This document shows positions 55,486 through 64,000 of a stretch of DNA of 64,000 nt, piece by piece; within the stretch, counting starts at the first letter, position 1; each line of letters opens with the position of its first letter. This DNA is from Tritonibacter multivorans. Its GTDB lineage: Bacteria; Pseudomonadota; Alphaproteobacteria; Rhodobacterales; Rhodobacteraceae. The translations under genes and the position numbers were made by a program. The notes beneath the pieces were generated by a model. That model was not told the origin of the DNA. It saw only the letters and a list, made by a program, of their open reading frames with translations, and searched no databases. Location of the stretch: positions 62,001 through 126,000 of the forward strand of contig NZ_CYSD01000039.1 of the NCBI RefSeq assembly GCF_001458415.1, in the 5' to 3' direction.

Positions 55486-55827
55486 TCAGACCTTCTCAAC
55501 CTTGACGCTGGCGCTCTCGACAAACGCGATATAGTCCTTGATCTCTGCAGCGGCCTCCAGCGGTGCTTCATAGCTCCAGGCGGCGTCTTCGGTCACCGAA
55601 GATTTATTGGCAATCGAGAAGTAGGTGGCGTCGCCCTTGCTGGCGCAGCTGGTGGTTTTCTCGGATCGGTCGAGGAAGGCCATGGCAATGTCCCCGCGCG
55701 GGAAATAGATCACCGGCGCCAGATCGCCTTCGCTCAGTTCCAGTGCATTGGTGCTTTCGCCCAGAACGGCGCCGCCAGAGCGGACCACCCAGGTGCCTTC
55801 AACCTTGCGAATGCGAATGTTTGTCAT
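55486..55827 (-). CDS. DUF427 family protein
   Basis: A 113-residue protein with the DUF427 pattern: VEGTWVVRSGGAVLGESTNALEL, then APVIYFPRGDIAMAFLDRSEKTTSCASKGDATYFSI, and a C-terminal WSYEAPLEAAAEIKDYIAFV. The family is a small beta-rich single domain found widely in actinobacteria and proteobacteria; its function is unknown. One cysteine lies in the conserved SCASKGDA loop. It lies 60 bases before the aminopeptidase gene's stop, on the same strand. Confidence 0.88.
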   Translation of the reverse strand: MTNIRIRKVEGTWVVRSGGAVLGESTNALELSEGDLAPVIYFPRGDIAMAFLDRSEKTTSCASKGDATYFSIANKSSVTEDAAWSYEAPLEAAAEIKDYIAFVESASVKVEKV

Positions 55828-55887
55828 GTTTATCCCCTAATTCTTATTTCTGAGCGGCTTGTGCCTGCTGAGTGTAACAATTGTATA

Positions 55888-57672
55888 TCAAAGCGGCGCG
55901 CACGCGGTCTTGAGCCATTCCGCCGCACCAGCGCTCAGCTGCGGCAAAATCTTCTCCAGAACCTCTGCGTGATAGGCATTCAGCCAGTCTTTTTCTGCGG
56001 TGCAGAGACTATCTGCATCAATCAGGCGTCTGTCAATCGGAACGAATGTGAGCGTACGCCAAGACAACATGTCACGACCTTGGTCACTTGTTGGCAGGGC
56101 TTCTGCCGGGGTGACAACAATGAGGTTCTCGATCCGAATACCAAACGCGCCTTCACGATAGTACCCAGGTTCGTTTGACAGGATCATACCCGGTTCCAGC
56201 GGCACATGGCTCATCCGGCTCAGGCGCTGTGGGCCTTCGTGGACGCTCAGGTAGGCGCCAACCCCATGGCCAAGCCCGTGGTTGAAGTCCTGCCCCGCAG
56301 ACCACAGCGGCACCCGTCCAATCGCTTCGATATCGCGCCCGGCCAGCCCACGCGGCCAGCGCAGGCGCGATATGGCGATCATGCCTTGCAGGACACGGGT
56401 GAAGGCGGCGCGTTCTTCGTCACCGGGCGTGCCGACGGCCAGTGTGCGGGTAATGTCGGTGGTGCCGTCCAGATATTGGGCACCACTGTCCAGAACCAGA
56501 AGATCGCCCGCGGCGAGGGTGCGGTTGGTTTCCTCCGTCACGCGGTAATGGATCACCGCGCCATTTGGTCCGGTGCCAGAGATGGTTTCAAAGCTGATGT
56601 CGCGCAGGGCATTGTCCTGACGGCGCTGGTCTTCGAGGTGTTTGACCACGTCGATTTCAGTGATCGTGCCGGGGGGCTGTGCATCGAGCCACGCCAGCGT
56701 TTCCACCACGGCCGCCCCGTCGCGCAGATGCGCTGCGGCAGAGCCTTCGATTTCGGCCGTGTTTTTGCGTGCCTTGGGCAGGGCGCAGGGGTCCCCGGCA
56801 GGTTCCAGCGTGGCTGCGCAGGCGTCAGCGACGGCTTGGGGGAGGGTGGTCTCATCCACGGCGACCGTGCCGGTAAGCGCCGCAACGGCTTCTAAAAAGG
56901 TCTCGGGCGCATGCAGCGACACAGGCTCAGGCAGCGTGATTCCCGCCAGCTTGTTCGCATCCATAAACAGATCGACCCGCGCGTCGGCATGCAGGATGGC
57001 AAAGCCATGTGCCACGGGATTACGGGCAATGTCGCTGCCGCGCAGATTGAGCAGCCACATCAGGTTGTCTGGCAGGGTGACAATCGCCGCTGATTGGCCT
57101 GCTGCGCGCAGGCTTGCGGCAAGGCGGGTGATCTTGCTCTCTGCGGTTTCACCGGCATAGTCCAAGGGATGGGGGAAAACCGGATTGGCAGGGGCTGCAG
57201 GCTGATCGGTCCAAACCCGATCGACGAGGTTCTCGGTCTGCGTCAGGAGGATGCCCTTCGGGGCGAGACGGGCGGTGAGCTCGCGGATTTCCTTGGTGGG
57301 ATGCAGCCAAGGGTCATAGGCCACAGAGCCCCCGTTTGGCAGCTGTTCGATCAACCAGGCTGCCAGAGAGACCTCGGGCCAGGAAACAGGCGTGTAGACA
57401 TCGGCAACTTGCTGTTTCACCTGTGTGCGGTATCGGCCGTCAATGAAAACACCTGCAATATCGTGCAGCGCAGCGCAGAAGCCGGCAGACCCGGTGAACC
57501 CGGTGAGCCAGGACAGGCGCTCGTCGCGGGGGGCGACATATTCGCCCTGATGGGCATCTGCACGCGGAACCAGAAATCCATCAACCTCTTTGCGAGACAG
57601 CTCTGACCGGAGCGCCTCCAGCCGGTCCGGCCCCTGCTCAGGGCGCGCGGTGACGTCAAAGGATTGAAACAT
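55888..57672 (-). CDS. pepP: Xaa-Pro aminopeptidase (aminopeptidase P family, M24B)
   Basis: A 594-residue metallopeptidase that removes N-terminal residues preceding proline. Two creatinase-like N-terminal domains (about 1-300) precede the pita-bread catalytic domain. Metal ligands are the two Asp of LVLDSGAQYLDGTTDITRT, the His of NHGLGHGVGAYLSVHEGP, and the Glu residues of ILSNEPGYYREGAFGIRIENL. A C-terminal tail has the family-specific ending WLNAYHAEVLEKILPQL. The ATG at 57672 has GGGAGA upstream; the longer frame is rejected. Confidence 0.92.
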   Translation of the reverse strand: MFQSFDVTARPEQGPDRLEALRSELSRKEVDGFLVPRADAHQGEYVAPRDERLSWLTGFTGSAGFCAALHDIAGVFIDGRYRTQVKQQVADVYTPVSWPEVSLAAWLIEQLPNGGSVAYDPWLHPTKEIRELTARLAPKGILLTQTENLVDRVWTDQPAAPANPVFPHPLDYAGETAESKITRLAASLRAAGQSAAIVTLPDNLMWLLNLRGSDIARNPVAHGFAILHADARVDLFMDANKLAGITLPEPVSLHAPETFLEAVAALTGTVAVDETTLPQAVADACAATLEPAGDPCALPKARKNTAEIEGSAAAHLRDGAAVVETLAWLDAQPPGTITEIDVVKHLEDQRRQDNALRDISFETISGTGPNGAVIHYRVTEETNRTLAAGDLLVLDSGAQYLDGTTDITRTLAVGTPGDEERAAFTRVLQGMIAISRLRWPRGLAGRDIEAIGRVPLWSAGQDFNHGLGHGVGAYLSVHEGPQRLSRMSHVPLEPGMILSNEPGYYREGAFGIRIENLIVVTPAEALPTSDQGRDMLSWRTLTFVPIDRRLIDADSLCTAEKDWLNAYHAEVLEKILPQLSAGAAEWLKTACAPL

Positions 57673-58017
57673 GGCGGCTCTCCCAAAAATTGCGGGTCTA
57701 AAGATGGTTGCGGCCTTTGTTCCATGCAACCAATGGCAGTGCAAGCGTGCAGCCGTCGTAACTGGGGGCTCCCGTCGGTTTGCTCCTGTTCAAAGAACAG
57801 GCACAAACCCTTGGGCATGGCGCAGCGCCTGCGGCCCGGCGCGGCCTCGCAGAATAGCTAACATGGACGAAAACGCGGCGGGATCATGAGACCCGCGCAC
57901 CGAAGGTGCGCGTGGCCCAAGGCTTATGCGAGCATCTTCGATGCTCGGAAAAGGCGCGGGAGCGGACCCGCTCCCCGCAGGGGCGGTCGGCCCCGCCGAC
58001 CTGATGCGCCGACCTGA
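57673..58017. other. Hairpin-rich region between the aminopeptidase and cobT
   Basis: 345 bases without a gene. It holds CGCGCACC-GAA-GGTGCGCG (57894-57912), CGAGCATC-TTC-GATGCTCG (57929-57947), GGGAGCG..CGCTCCC (57958-57975) and a GGTCGGC..GCCGACC stem near the cobT stop. On the minus strand the GGGAGCG stem is followed by GCGCCTTTTCC, the best candidate for a cobT terminator. Confidence 0.55.
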
Positions 58018-59895
58018 TTAGCCGACCTTGCGCATTCCCATAACACGGGCGCGTGCACGTGGGTCACTGTCAAAGAGCGCCGCGAGCTGTTCGGTCATCG
58101 CGCCCGCCAGCTGCTCGACATCGGTGATGGTCACGGCGCGGTCATAGTAGCGGGTCACGTCATGGCCAATGCCGATCGCAAGCAGTTCGACCTGTTTGCG
58201 CTTCTCGACCATGGCGATCACATCGCGCAGGTGTTTTTCCAGATAATTCGCCGGGTTCACCGAAAGCGTGGAGTCATCCACCGGCGCCCCATCCGAGATC
58301 ACCATCAGAATTTTGCGCGCCTCGGGCCGGGACAACATCCGCTTATGCGCCCACTCGAGCGCCTCGCCGTCGATGTTTTCTTTCAGCAGGCCCTCTTTCA
58401 TCATCAGGCCCAAATTCGGACGCACGCGCCGCCAGGGGGCATCGGCCCCCTTGTAGATGATGTGGCGCAGGTCATTCAGACGGCCCGGCAGCTGCGGACG
58501 GCCCTGATTGAGCCATTCTTCGCGCGCCAGCCCGCCTTTCCAGGCACGGGTGGTAAAGCCGAGGATTTCGACCTTCACATTGCAGCGCTCCAGCGTGCGG
58601 GCCAGTACATCGGCACAGATGGCGGCGATGGAAATGGGACGTCCGCGCATGGAGCCTGAATTGTCCAAGAGCAGCGTCACCACAGTGTCGCGGAATTCGG
58701 TGTCTTTTTCGATCTTGAACGACAGTGGCGTGGTGGGGTTTGCCACCACACGGGCCAGACGGCCTGCGTCCAAAATGCCCTCTTCGAGGTCAAACTCCCA
58801 CGATCTGTTCTGCTGGGCCTGCAGGCGACGCTGCAGCTTGTTGGCCAAACGGGACACAGCGCCTTTCAGCGGCTCCAGCTGCTGGTCCAGATAGGCGCGC
58901 AGACGCTCCAGCTCTTGTGGTTCTGCCAGATCTTCAGCTTTGACCTCTTCGTCATTGCTGTCGTCAAACACCTTATAGTCCGGGTCAGCCTCGGAAACCG
59001 GGGGCGGTGCCGGCGGTTCGAGCGGGGCTTCGCCATCGGGCATCTCCATCTCGTCGGACAGCTCATCTTCGGCCATCTCATCCGAGGAGACCTGCGCCTG
59101 CGACTGGTCCTGCTGCTGTTCCTGTGCCTGTTCCGGGTTGGCTTCAACGTCGTCTTCGTCGCTGTCGTCCTGCCCAGAGCTTTCCGGCTGTTCTTCTTCT
59201 TCCGAGGTTTCCTCGGCCGTTTCATCCTGCTCGTCTTCCAGCTCGTCCGGATCATCGCCCAGCTGGTCGCCATAGCCGAGGTCCGAAATCACCTTGCGGG
59301 CAAATTTGGCAAAAGCCGCCTGATCGGACAGCATCCCGTCCAGATCCTCAAGCGTATCTCCCGCCTGATTTTCAATGAACCCGCGCCACAGGTTCATGAC
59401 ATTGTCTGCGGCTTCGGGCAGGGGGCGGCCGGTGGCCAGATGGCGGATCAGATAACCTGCCGCGACGGGCAGGGGGGCCTCTGAGGCGGTTTTGACCTGA
59501 TCATATCCACGGCGCAGGGCTTCGTGCTGAATTTTCACATCGATGTTCGACGCCGTGCCCGGCATGACGCGTGCGCCCATGGCTTCGCAGCGGGCGTGTT
59601 CCATCGCCTCGTATAGTTCGCGGGCCATATCCCCATTGGGGACATAGCGCGCGTGGGTCGCGTCGTCATGGAACCGCTGGCGCATCGCCAGCGCATCGGC
59701 TGTGCCGCGCGCCATCAGCACCTCTTCACGGGTCATCCGACGCGAGACCTGCGGCAGGCGCATGGCATCGCCGGTCATGCCCGAGGGGTCGACCGTGTAA
59801 TTCACCGACAGTTCGGCATTATTGGCCATGACCTTGGTGGCCTCGGCCAAGGCTTTCTTGAACGGATCTGCCGGGTTGTCGTTCGGTTTGCTCAT
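58018..59895 (-). CDS. cobT: Cobaltochelatase subunit CobT
   Basis: Large subunit of the CobNST complex that inserts cobalt into hydrogenobyrinic acid a,c-diamide. It has 625 residues. An N-terminal CobT domain (about 1-215) is followed by a very acidic linker (about 225-330, runs of E, D and Q). The C-terminal VWA domain has the [19 protein letters not shown], with [13 protein letters not shown] later. This architecture matches CobT and the related ChlD. The start overlaps the stop of the racemase-like gene as ATGA. Confidence 0.96.
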   Translation of the reverse strand: MSKPNDNPADPFKKALAEATKVMANNAELSVNYTVDPSGMTGDAMRLPQVSRRMTREEVLMARGTADALAMRQRFHDDATHARYVPNGDMARELYEAMEHARCEAMGARVMPGTASNIDVKIQHEALRRGYDQVKTASEAPLPVAAGYLIRHLATGRPLPEAADNVMNLWRGFIENQAGDTLEDLDGMLSDQAAFAKFARKVISDLGYGDQLGDDPDELEDEQDETAEETSEEEEQPESSGQDDSDEDDVEANPEQAQEQQQDQSQAQVSSDEMAEDELSDEMEMPDGEAPLEPPAPPPVSEADPDYKVFDDSNDEEVKAEDLAEPQELERLRAYLDQQLEPLKGAVSRLANKLQRRLQAQQNRSWEFDLEEGILDAGRLARVVANPTTPLSFKIEKDTEFRDTVVTLLLDNSGSMRGRPISIAAICADVLARTLERCNVKVEILGFTTRAWKGGLAREEWLNQGRPQLPGRLNDLRHIIYKGADAPWRRVRPNLGLMMKEGLLKENIDGEALEWAHKRMLSRPEARKILMVISDGAPVDDSTLSVNPANYLEKHLRDVIAMVEKRKQVELLAIGIGHDVTRYYDRAVTITDVEQLAGAMTEQLAALFDSDPRARARVMGMRKVG

Positions 59896-60593
59896 GTCTT
59901 TATAGCCACTTCATCAAGGCTCAGCCGGTCGCAGGCGAGGTCGGCCAGAACCGACACATGCACGTCCAACGCATCTATTACTTTATAGCCCGGATCCAGC
60001 CCGTCAAAGGCCAGGTTCAGGTCGGTCCCTGCAAGCACAATGGCGTCCGCGCCTTGGTCTTCGACCATTTGGCGGCCGGCCGCCACAAACACTTCGCGCT
60101 GCGACGGGGTACAGTGTCCGGCAACCGCCATGTCCAGATAGGCCTGACCAATATGGTCAATCTCGCTGTCCACGGCCACGGCTTCGGTCTGTGCCAGCTG
60201 ACCATAAAGGCGGCTGGCCATCACCCCGCGGGTGCCCAGAAGCCCGATCCGTTTGATCCCTTCGCGCGCAAAGTAGCCGTCCAAAGGTGCGACGCCCGAA
60301 ACGACGGGCAGAGCAGACAGAGTGGCCATTTCATTCACGCAAAAATGCGCCCCAAGCGAGGTCAGTGCGACGCAGTCACATCCGGCGGCTTTCAGCCGGT
60401 CGATCTGGACTGCGAACCGTTCGGCCTGCGGCTGGCGCGCATCAGCGAGGTTGTTTTGGATCAGGGTCTGAATGTCGCCATGGCTGATGGTGAGATCAAG
60501 CGTCGTGCCGCGCTCTGCCACCGCGGCAGTCAGCCGCTGGTAGTAGACGATAGTGGCGGCAACGCCGATCCCCCCGATCAGGCCAATGTGCAT
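59892..60593 (-). CDS. Aspartate/glutamate racemase homologue lacking both catalytic cysteines
   Basis: A 233-residue protein of the Asp/Glu racemase superfamily: [22 protein letters not shown] at the start (the GGxG..ST/AT-Y signature), then two alpha/beta halves. Cofactor-free racemases need a Cys in each half (PCNTAH and LGCTEL). Here the positions read ALTSLGAH and LAGTDL, so neither Cys is present. It may have another activity or a binding role. It lies exactly between cobS (15 bases upstream) and cobT (4-base overlap), so it is translationally coupled to cobT. Its relation to cobalamin is unknown. Confidence 0.82.
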   Translation of the reverse strand: MHIGLIGGIGVAATIVYYQRLTAAVAERGTTLDLTISHGDIQTLIQNNLADARQPQAERFAVQIDRLKAAGCDCVALTSLGAHFCVNEMATLSALPVVSGVAPLDGYFAREGIKRIGLLGTRGVMASRLYGQLAQTEAVAVDSEIDHIGQAYLDMAVAGHCTPSQREVFVAAGRQMVEDQGADAIVLAGTDLNLAFDGLDPGYKVIDALDVHVSVLADLACDRLSLDEVAIKT

Positions 60594-60608
60594 TGTCAGG
60601 TCCCGTTC

Positions 60609-61595
60609 TTAGCCAAGGCTCACGTTTGCTGCGCTTTCCGGCAGTTCTTCATCAAAGCAACGCTGGTAGAACTCCGCCACGGTCTGGCGCTCCAGCTCGT
60701 CACATTTGTTGAGGAACGACAGGCGGAAGGCATAGCCCACATCGCGGAAAATCTCGGCGTTCTGCGACCAGTTGATTACGGTCCGGGGCGACATCACGGT
60801 GGACAAATCGCCGTTCATAAACGCGGTCCGGGTCAGGTCTGCGACGGTGACCATCTGGCTGATGGTCTTGCGGCCTTCGGCGGTGTTGTAATGCGGCGCT
60901 TTGGACAGAATGATCGCCGCCTCGGCATCGTGGCTGAGGTAGTTCAGCGTCGACACCAGCGACCAGCGGTCCATCTGGGCCTGGTTGATCTGCTGGGTGC
61001 CGTGATACAGGCCGGTGGTATCGCCCAGACCGACGGTGTTTGCGGTGGCAAACAGGCGGAAGTTCGGGTTGGGGGTGATGATCTCGTTCTGATCGAGCAG
61101 GGTCAGCTTGCCGTCATGTTCCAACACGCGCTGGATCACAAACATCACGTCCGCGCGGCCCGCGTCATATTCGTCGAATACAATCGCGACCGGGTTGCGC
61201 AGCGCCCAGGGCAGGATGCCTTCGTGGAATTCTGTGACCTGCTTGCCGTCGCGCAGCTTGATCGCATCCTTACCGATTAGGTCGATCCGAGAGATGTGGC
61301 TGTCGAGGTTCACACGCACAGAGGGCCAGTTCAGACGGGCTGCGACCTGTTCGATATGGGTGGATTTACCTGTGCCGTGATAGCCTTGGATCATCACACG
61401 ACGGTTGTGCGAGAAACCGGCGAGGATCGCCAGCGTGGTGTCACGGTCGAACTTATAGGTGGGGTCCAGCGCGGGCACGCGGTCAGAGCCTTCTGCAAAG
61501 CCCTTCACAGTCATATCGCTGTCGATCCCAAAGACCTCGCGTACCGAAATGGTCTCGGTCGGTTTCGCGTTCATGTCGAGGAGGCCGTCGGTCAT
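60609..61595 (-). CDS. cobS: Cobaltochelatase subunit CobS
   Basis: AAA+ ATPase of the CobNST complex that drives cobalt insertion. It has 328 residues. An N-terminal segment ([24 protein letters not shown]) precedes Walker [10 protein letters not shown], Walker [17 protein letters not shown] and sensor 1 [14 protein letters not shown]. The C-terminus [19 protein letters not shown] is typical of CobS. The ATG at 61595 ([11 protein letters not shown]) gives the usual length; the longer frame is rejected. First gene of cobS - racemase-like - cobT. Confidence 0.96.
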   Translation of the reverse strand: MTDGLLDMNAKPTETISVREVFGIDSDMTVKGFAEGSDRVPALDPTYKFDRDTTLAILAGFSHNRRVMIQGYHGTGKSTHIEQVAARLNWPSVRVNLDSHISRIDLIGKDAIKLRDGKQVTEFHEGILPWALRNPVAIVFDEYDAGRADVMFVIQRVLEHDGKLTLLDQNEIITPNPNFRLFATANTVGLGDTTGLYHGTQQINQAQMDRWSLVSTLNYLSHDAEAAIILSKAPHYNTAEGRKTISQMVTVADLTRTAFMNGDLSTVMSPRTVINWSQNAEIFRDVGYAFRLSFLNKCDELERQTVAEFYQRCFDEELPESAANVSLG

Positions 61596-61750
61596 TCCAT
61601 CTGTCCTTATCAAAACTTTGCGGTGTGGTCGCGTCGGACGCACAATTCGCAGGATTGGTGCCCCATTCCGCGCCCAAGGGCAAGGGCTGCGTATTGTTAT
61701 GACACAGGAAAGACGGAGCGTCTCAGTCCAGCGCTGTGGTCTTGATCATA

Positions 61751-61811
61751 CCAAACCGGGCCAAACCGGGCCAAAGCGCGCCAAACCTGTCCCAAACCCG
61801 GCCAAAACAAG
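61751..61811. repeat. Six decaying 10-bp tandem repeats
   Basis: CCAAACCGGG, CCAAACCGGG, CCAAAGCGCG, CCAAACCTGT, CCCAAACCCGG and CCAAAACAAG, nearly all in exact 10-base register. The array lies upstream of cobS, between it and the terminator of the AhpD-like gene. Confidence 0.85.
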
Positions 61812-61840
61812 TGCGCCGCCCCGATTGCCAGGAGCGGCGC
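61800..61840 (-). terminator. Terminator of the AhpD-like gene
   Basis: Minus strand GCGCCGCTCC (61831-61840) pairs with GGGGCGGCGC (61813-61822), followed by ACTTGTTTTGG. Confidence 0.7.
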
Positions 61841-61865
61841 TGTTTCCGTGAGTGGGAAATAGGAG

Positions 61866-62420
61866 TTATTTTGACCGGGTCCAGGCGAATTTCTGGAACG
61901 GTTCGTCAACCGGGGTCTGGGCCATGTGGTTGACGTAATTCGACATGATTTTCTGAGAATAGCCCAGCACCACCTCGAGCATGTTTTTGCGGGTGTAGCC
62001 TGCCTCAAGGAAGGCCGACACGGTGGCGTCGCTCAGGAAGCCACGGTCGCGCACCACGCTCAGGGTGAAGCTGCGCAGCGCTTCCAGTTTCGGATCCGCC
62101 AGCGGGGTCTCATCACGCAGCGCGTCGATGATCGCCGGATCCACCTTCATCATATGCGCAATGCCGGTGTGGGCGGGCACACAGTAGTGGCATTCGTTTT
62201 CCACATTGATGGTCTGCCACACCACGGTCAGCTCTTCTGCATTGAACGAGGTCTTCTGAAACAGCGCGTGGGCCGTCTGGTAGGTTTCCAGCAGTTCCGG
62301 GCTTTCCGCCATAACCGAATGCAGACCGGGCAGGCGGCCAAAGGTGGCGATGGAGCGTTCGATCAGCGGTTTGGAGGCTTCTGGGGCGGTTTCAGCGGTG
62401 TGGAACGGGAAGTCAGACAT
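61866..62420 (-). CDS. Carboxymuconolactone decarboxylase/AhpD-like peroxidase-related protein
   Basis: A 184-residue helical protein of the CMD/AhpD superfamily. The active-site motif is ECHYCVPAH, with Cys77, Cys80 and His84, the E-x-x-x-C-x-x-C-x-x-x-H pattern of alkylhydroperoxidase D-like proteins. The preceding ATFGRLPGLHSVMAESPELLETYQTAHALF and the later GYTRKNMLEVVLGYSQKIMSNYVNHM are family-like. It probably acts in peroxide or thiol redox stress. It is divergent from a TetR gene, with two palindromic operators between, so it is the likely target of that repressor. Confidence 0.88.
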   Translation of the reverse strand: MSDFPFHTAETAPEASKPLIERSIATFGRLPGLHSVMAESPELLETYQTAHALFQKTSFNAEELTVVWQTINVENECHYCVPAHTGIAHMMKVDPAIIDALRDETPLADPKLEALRSFTLSVVRDRGFLSDATVSAFLEAGYTRKNMLEVVLGYSQKIMSNYVNHMAQTPVDEPFQKFAWTRSK

Positions 62421-62482
62421 ATCGGAATCTCCGGGGTTAAGCGCCGGGCGGTGTGCTCCGGCTGACAGGGAACTTAGATAGT

Positions 62483-62523
62483 TTGAGCGATCACTCAATG
62501 GGATAATTTGAGCGATCACTCAA
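62483..62523. promoter_or_regulatory. Twin TetR operators
   Basis: Two identical 16-base near-palindromes, TTGAGCGATCACTCAA, at 62483-62498 and 62508-62523, 25 bp centre to centre. They lie between the divergent AhpD-like and TetR genes. One mismatch breaks perfect symmetry. Confidence 0.8.
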
Positions 62524-62588
62524 ATGTGAAGCGGCGGATTGACGGGCAGGGGGAAGACAGCGGCGGTTTGCTGCCGTAAATAGAAGGT

Positions 62589-63179
62589 ATGAGCCGTGCC
62601 CAACCCTATGACCGCCAGACCGCGATTGATGCTGCCATGACCTTGTTCTGGGAGAAGGGCTATCATGCGACCTCGCTCAAGGATCTGGAGGCGGCGCTGC
62701 AGATGAAACCGGGCAGCATCTATGCCGCGTTCAAAAGCAAAGAGGGCCTCTATCTCGAGGCGCTGGCTTATTATGGCGAGAGTTTTGAACAGCGTCTCGG
62801 CGCCGTGGCCGAAGTCTCTGACACACCGCTCAAGACGCTGGCCAATTTCATGCGCAGCCAGGTGAAGGCGGATGAAAAGGGCGTTTTGCGGGCCTGTATG
62901 GTGGTGAAAACCCTGTTGGATCTACCGCTGGCCGATGGGCCGATTGGCGCCGCCGCGCGGGCGCAATACGACCACACGCGCAACGCCTTTGCCGACCTGT
63001 TCCGCGCCGCCCAAGCGCAGGGGCAATTGGCGGCGGATGCCGACGCCGAGGTGCTGGCCAAACGCTACCAAATGGCGATCACCGCCCTGCGGATCGAAGC
63101 GCAGCGAACCCCGAACGACCCGCTGGTGGCTGAGTTGGCCGAGACGCAGGCAGCGGAGATTGAGGGGCTTGCCGTTTGA
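62589..63179 (+). CDS. TetR/AcrR-family transcriptional regulator
   Basis: A 196-residue repressor. The N-terminal helix-turn-helix domain is AIDAAMTLFWEKGYHATSLKDLEAALQMKPGSIYAAFKSKEGLYLEALAYY. The C-terminal ligand domain is all-helical with one Cys (LRACMVVKTLLDLPLA) and resembles the TetR_C group near AcuR and NemR, where electrophiles or peroxides may be sensed. It likely represses the divergent AhpD-like gene and itself through the twin operators. The ligand is unknown. Confidence 0.9.
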   Translation: MSRAQPYDRQTAIDAAMTLFWEKGYHATSLKDLEAALQMKPGSIYAAFKSKEGLYLEALAYYGESFEQRLGAVAEVSDTPLKTLANFMRSQVKADEKGVLRACMVVKTLLDLPLADGPIGAAARAQYDHTRNAFADLFRAAQAQGQLAADADAEVLAKRYQMAITALRIEAQRTPNDPLVAELAETQAAEIEGLAV

Positions 63180-63329
63180 GGGTGGCCTGCGATCTGTTGT
63201 TGGAGGCAAGCCAAAGCCAACAAAGAAAGCAAAATGAAGTGTGACTTGTCGATGGCGCGAAAAGCACTTCGCTGACGGCTCAGGATACTGAAGCCGCCGC
63301 ATTTGCAGCGAAAAGTCATCTTTGTGCCT

Positions 63330-63692
63330 TCAGTGGCTGACGCTGCGCTTTGCGCGAGCGCCTGCTTTTCGAAGCGTAGTCAAAATCCAAACTATGACTC
63401 CGACCCAAATTGCCGCTTCTAAATGAAAGAACATTCGATCCCGTAAGCGCTCTAGTTGGTAGAACTCATCGCAATACTCTTGGCCAATCGGACAAACAGC
63501 GAAGTCTGATAGACCGGCTGCATCCACGGACCAAATGTGGATTCCGAACGGCAACGCAATGACGATCATTTGGACAATAAGCATTGCCGCGAAAAGTCTA
63601 GTGCTTAGTTTCTGGGCTGTTGCCTGACGCACAAGACACCAAATCGCCAGAGCGACCCAAAGCATAGGACCAAGTGCAAGCACAAATATCAT
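63330..63692 (-). CDS. Small membrane protein of unknown function
   Basis: About 120 residues with three predicted membrane segments (about 2-22, 33-54 and 90-110). A periplasmic-type loop with two Cys lies between (FAVCPIGQEYCDEFYQLERLRDR). It ends in a basic tail (RKAGARAKRSVSH). The ATG at 63692 follows AAGAGA; an in-frame TTG at 63743 is an alternative. The region is less GC-rich than its neighbours, which may mean recent gain. I do not recognise the family. Confidence 0.6.
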   Translation of the reverse strand: MIFVLALGPMLWVALAIWCLVRQATAQKLSTRLFAAMLIVQMIVIALPFGIHIWSVDAAGLSDFAVCPIGQEYCDEFYQLERLRDRMFFHLEAAIWVGVIVWILTTLRKAGARAKRSVSH

Positions 63693-63878
63693 GAGTCTCT
63701 TCGTGTCGACCTTTTGGCGGTTAACATAAGCCAAGTTTCGCAACGATGAAAATCATCATCTTTCAACGAAAGTATCGGCTGTCTTTGCCCTAAATTTCAA
63801 AAGCCGCCATTGGCGCAGCCGCAGCGAAAGAGCGGTTTGTCCGCGACCTGTCATTCAATTTTGAATACCAATGTCGCC

Positions 63879-64000
63879 TCACAGCCCCGCGCGGAGGCGT
63901 TCTAGGCTGCGTTCGTCGACAAATCGCGGGGTGGACTTCATGTAGTCGGCAAAGGCCGCTCCGTATCCCTTCAGGAGCCAGCGTTCCTCGTTCAGGACGA
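63879..64000 (-). CDS. Isoprenylcysteine methyltransferase-like protein, C-terminal end
   Basis: Only the last 40 residues lie in the window: VLNEERWLLKGYGAAFADYM, then KSTPRFVDERSLERLRAGL and a TGA stop at 63879-63881. The pattern E-E-x-x-L-x-x-x-(F/Y)-G-x-x-(Y/F)-x-x-Y followed by PRF is the C-terminal signature of ICMT/PEMT-type membrane methyltransferases. The start and the membrane segments are outside the window. Identification is moderate because so little is visible. Confidence 0.6.
   Translation of the reverse strand, partial: VLNEERWLLKGYGAAFADYMKSTPRFVDERSLERLRAGL

Noticed and set aside
61751-61811. CRISPR array
   Set aside because: Units are 10 bases without spacers, and no cas genes are near. 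It is a simple tandem repeat. No CRISPR was seen elsewhere in the window.

Overview
The window is chromosomal DNA of an alphaproteobacterium of the order Rhodobacterales, most likely the Roseobacter group. This rests on high GC content, the thiC-thiO-thiS-thiG order, a complete alphaproteobacterial dcw (division and cell wall) cluster, CobS/CobT-type aerobic cobalamin genes, the small families DUF2478 and DUF2484, and a DUF1127 gene followed by four CCUCCUCCC-loop small RNAs, an arrangement known from Rhodobacter. I see no prophage, integrase, transposase or CRISPR array.

Layout. 1-3.8 kb: thiamine operon (minus strand) behind a TPP riboswitch. 4-7.1 kb: DUF2478 protein, tRNA-Tyr, rRNA methyltransferase RlmB with a zinc-ribbon partner, and an exported YHS protein. 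7.1-11.8 kb: histidine genes hisB, hisH, hisA, hisF and hisE on the minus strand, interleaved with DUF2867, DUF2147 and WGR proteins. 12-16 kb: a class III aminotransferase, then three identical tRNA-Gly(GCC) genes. An NaeI-like restriction-modification pair sits between two of the tRNA copies, whose promoters are duplicated too. 16-25 kb: GAF, MAPEG, methyltransferase, pyruvate carboxylase, a non-canonical BLUF protein and UvrD. 25.1-25.7 kb: the DUF1127/CcsR small RNA locus. 26-27.1 kb: apbC.

27.1-50.3 kb is the cell-envelope block. It opens with an array of TGGG boxes (probable MraZ operators), a promoter and a roughly 270-nt leader containing a UpsM-like small RNA and its terminator. Then come mraZ-rsmH-ftsL-ftsI-murE-murF-mraY-murD, an antisense flavoprotein, ftsW-murG-murC-DUF2484-murB, an intergenic tandem CtrA box, ddl-ftsQ-ftsA, ftsZ and lpxC. 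Together these make the UDP-MurNAc-pentapeptide and lipid II, build the septum and commit lipid A synthesis. bamD and recN follow.

53-64 kb: a ClC chloride channel, small proteins, an aminopeptidase P, the cobS - racemase-like - cobT operon (cobalt insertion), an AhpD-like enzyme divergent from a TetR regulator with twin operators, a small membrane protein, and the end of an ICMT-like methyltransferase cut by the window edge.

All functional calls are from reading motifs; no database search was run. The strongest items for follow-up are the CcsR locus, the TGGG box array and UpsM-like leader before mraZ, the tRNA-flanked NaeI-like system, the tandem CtrA box before ddl-ftsQA, and the cysteine-less racemase homologue inside the cobS-cobT operon.
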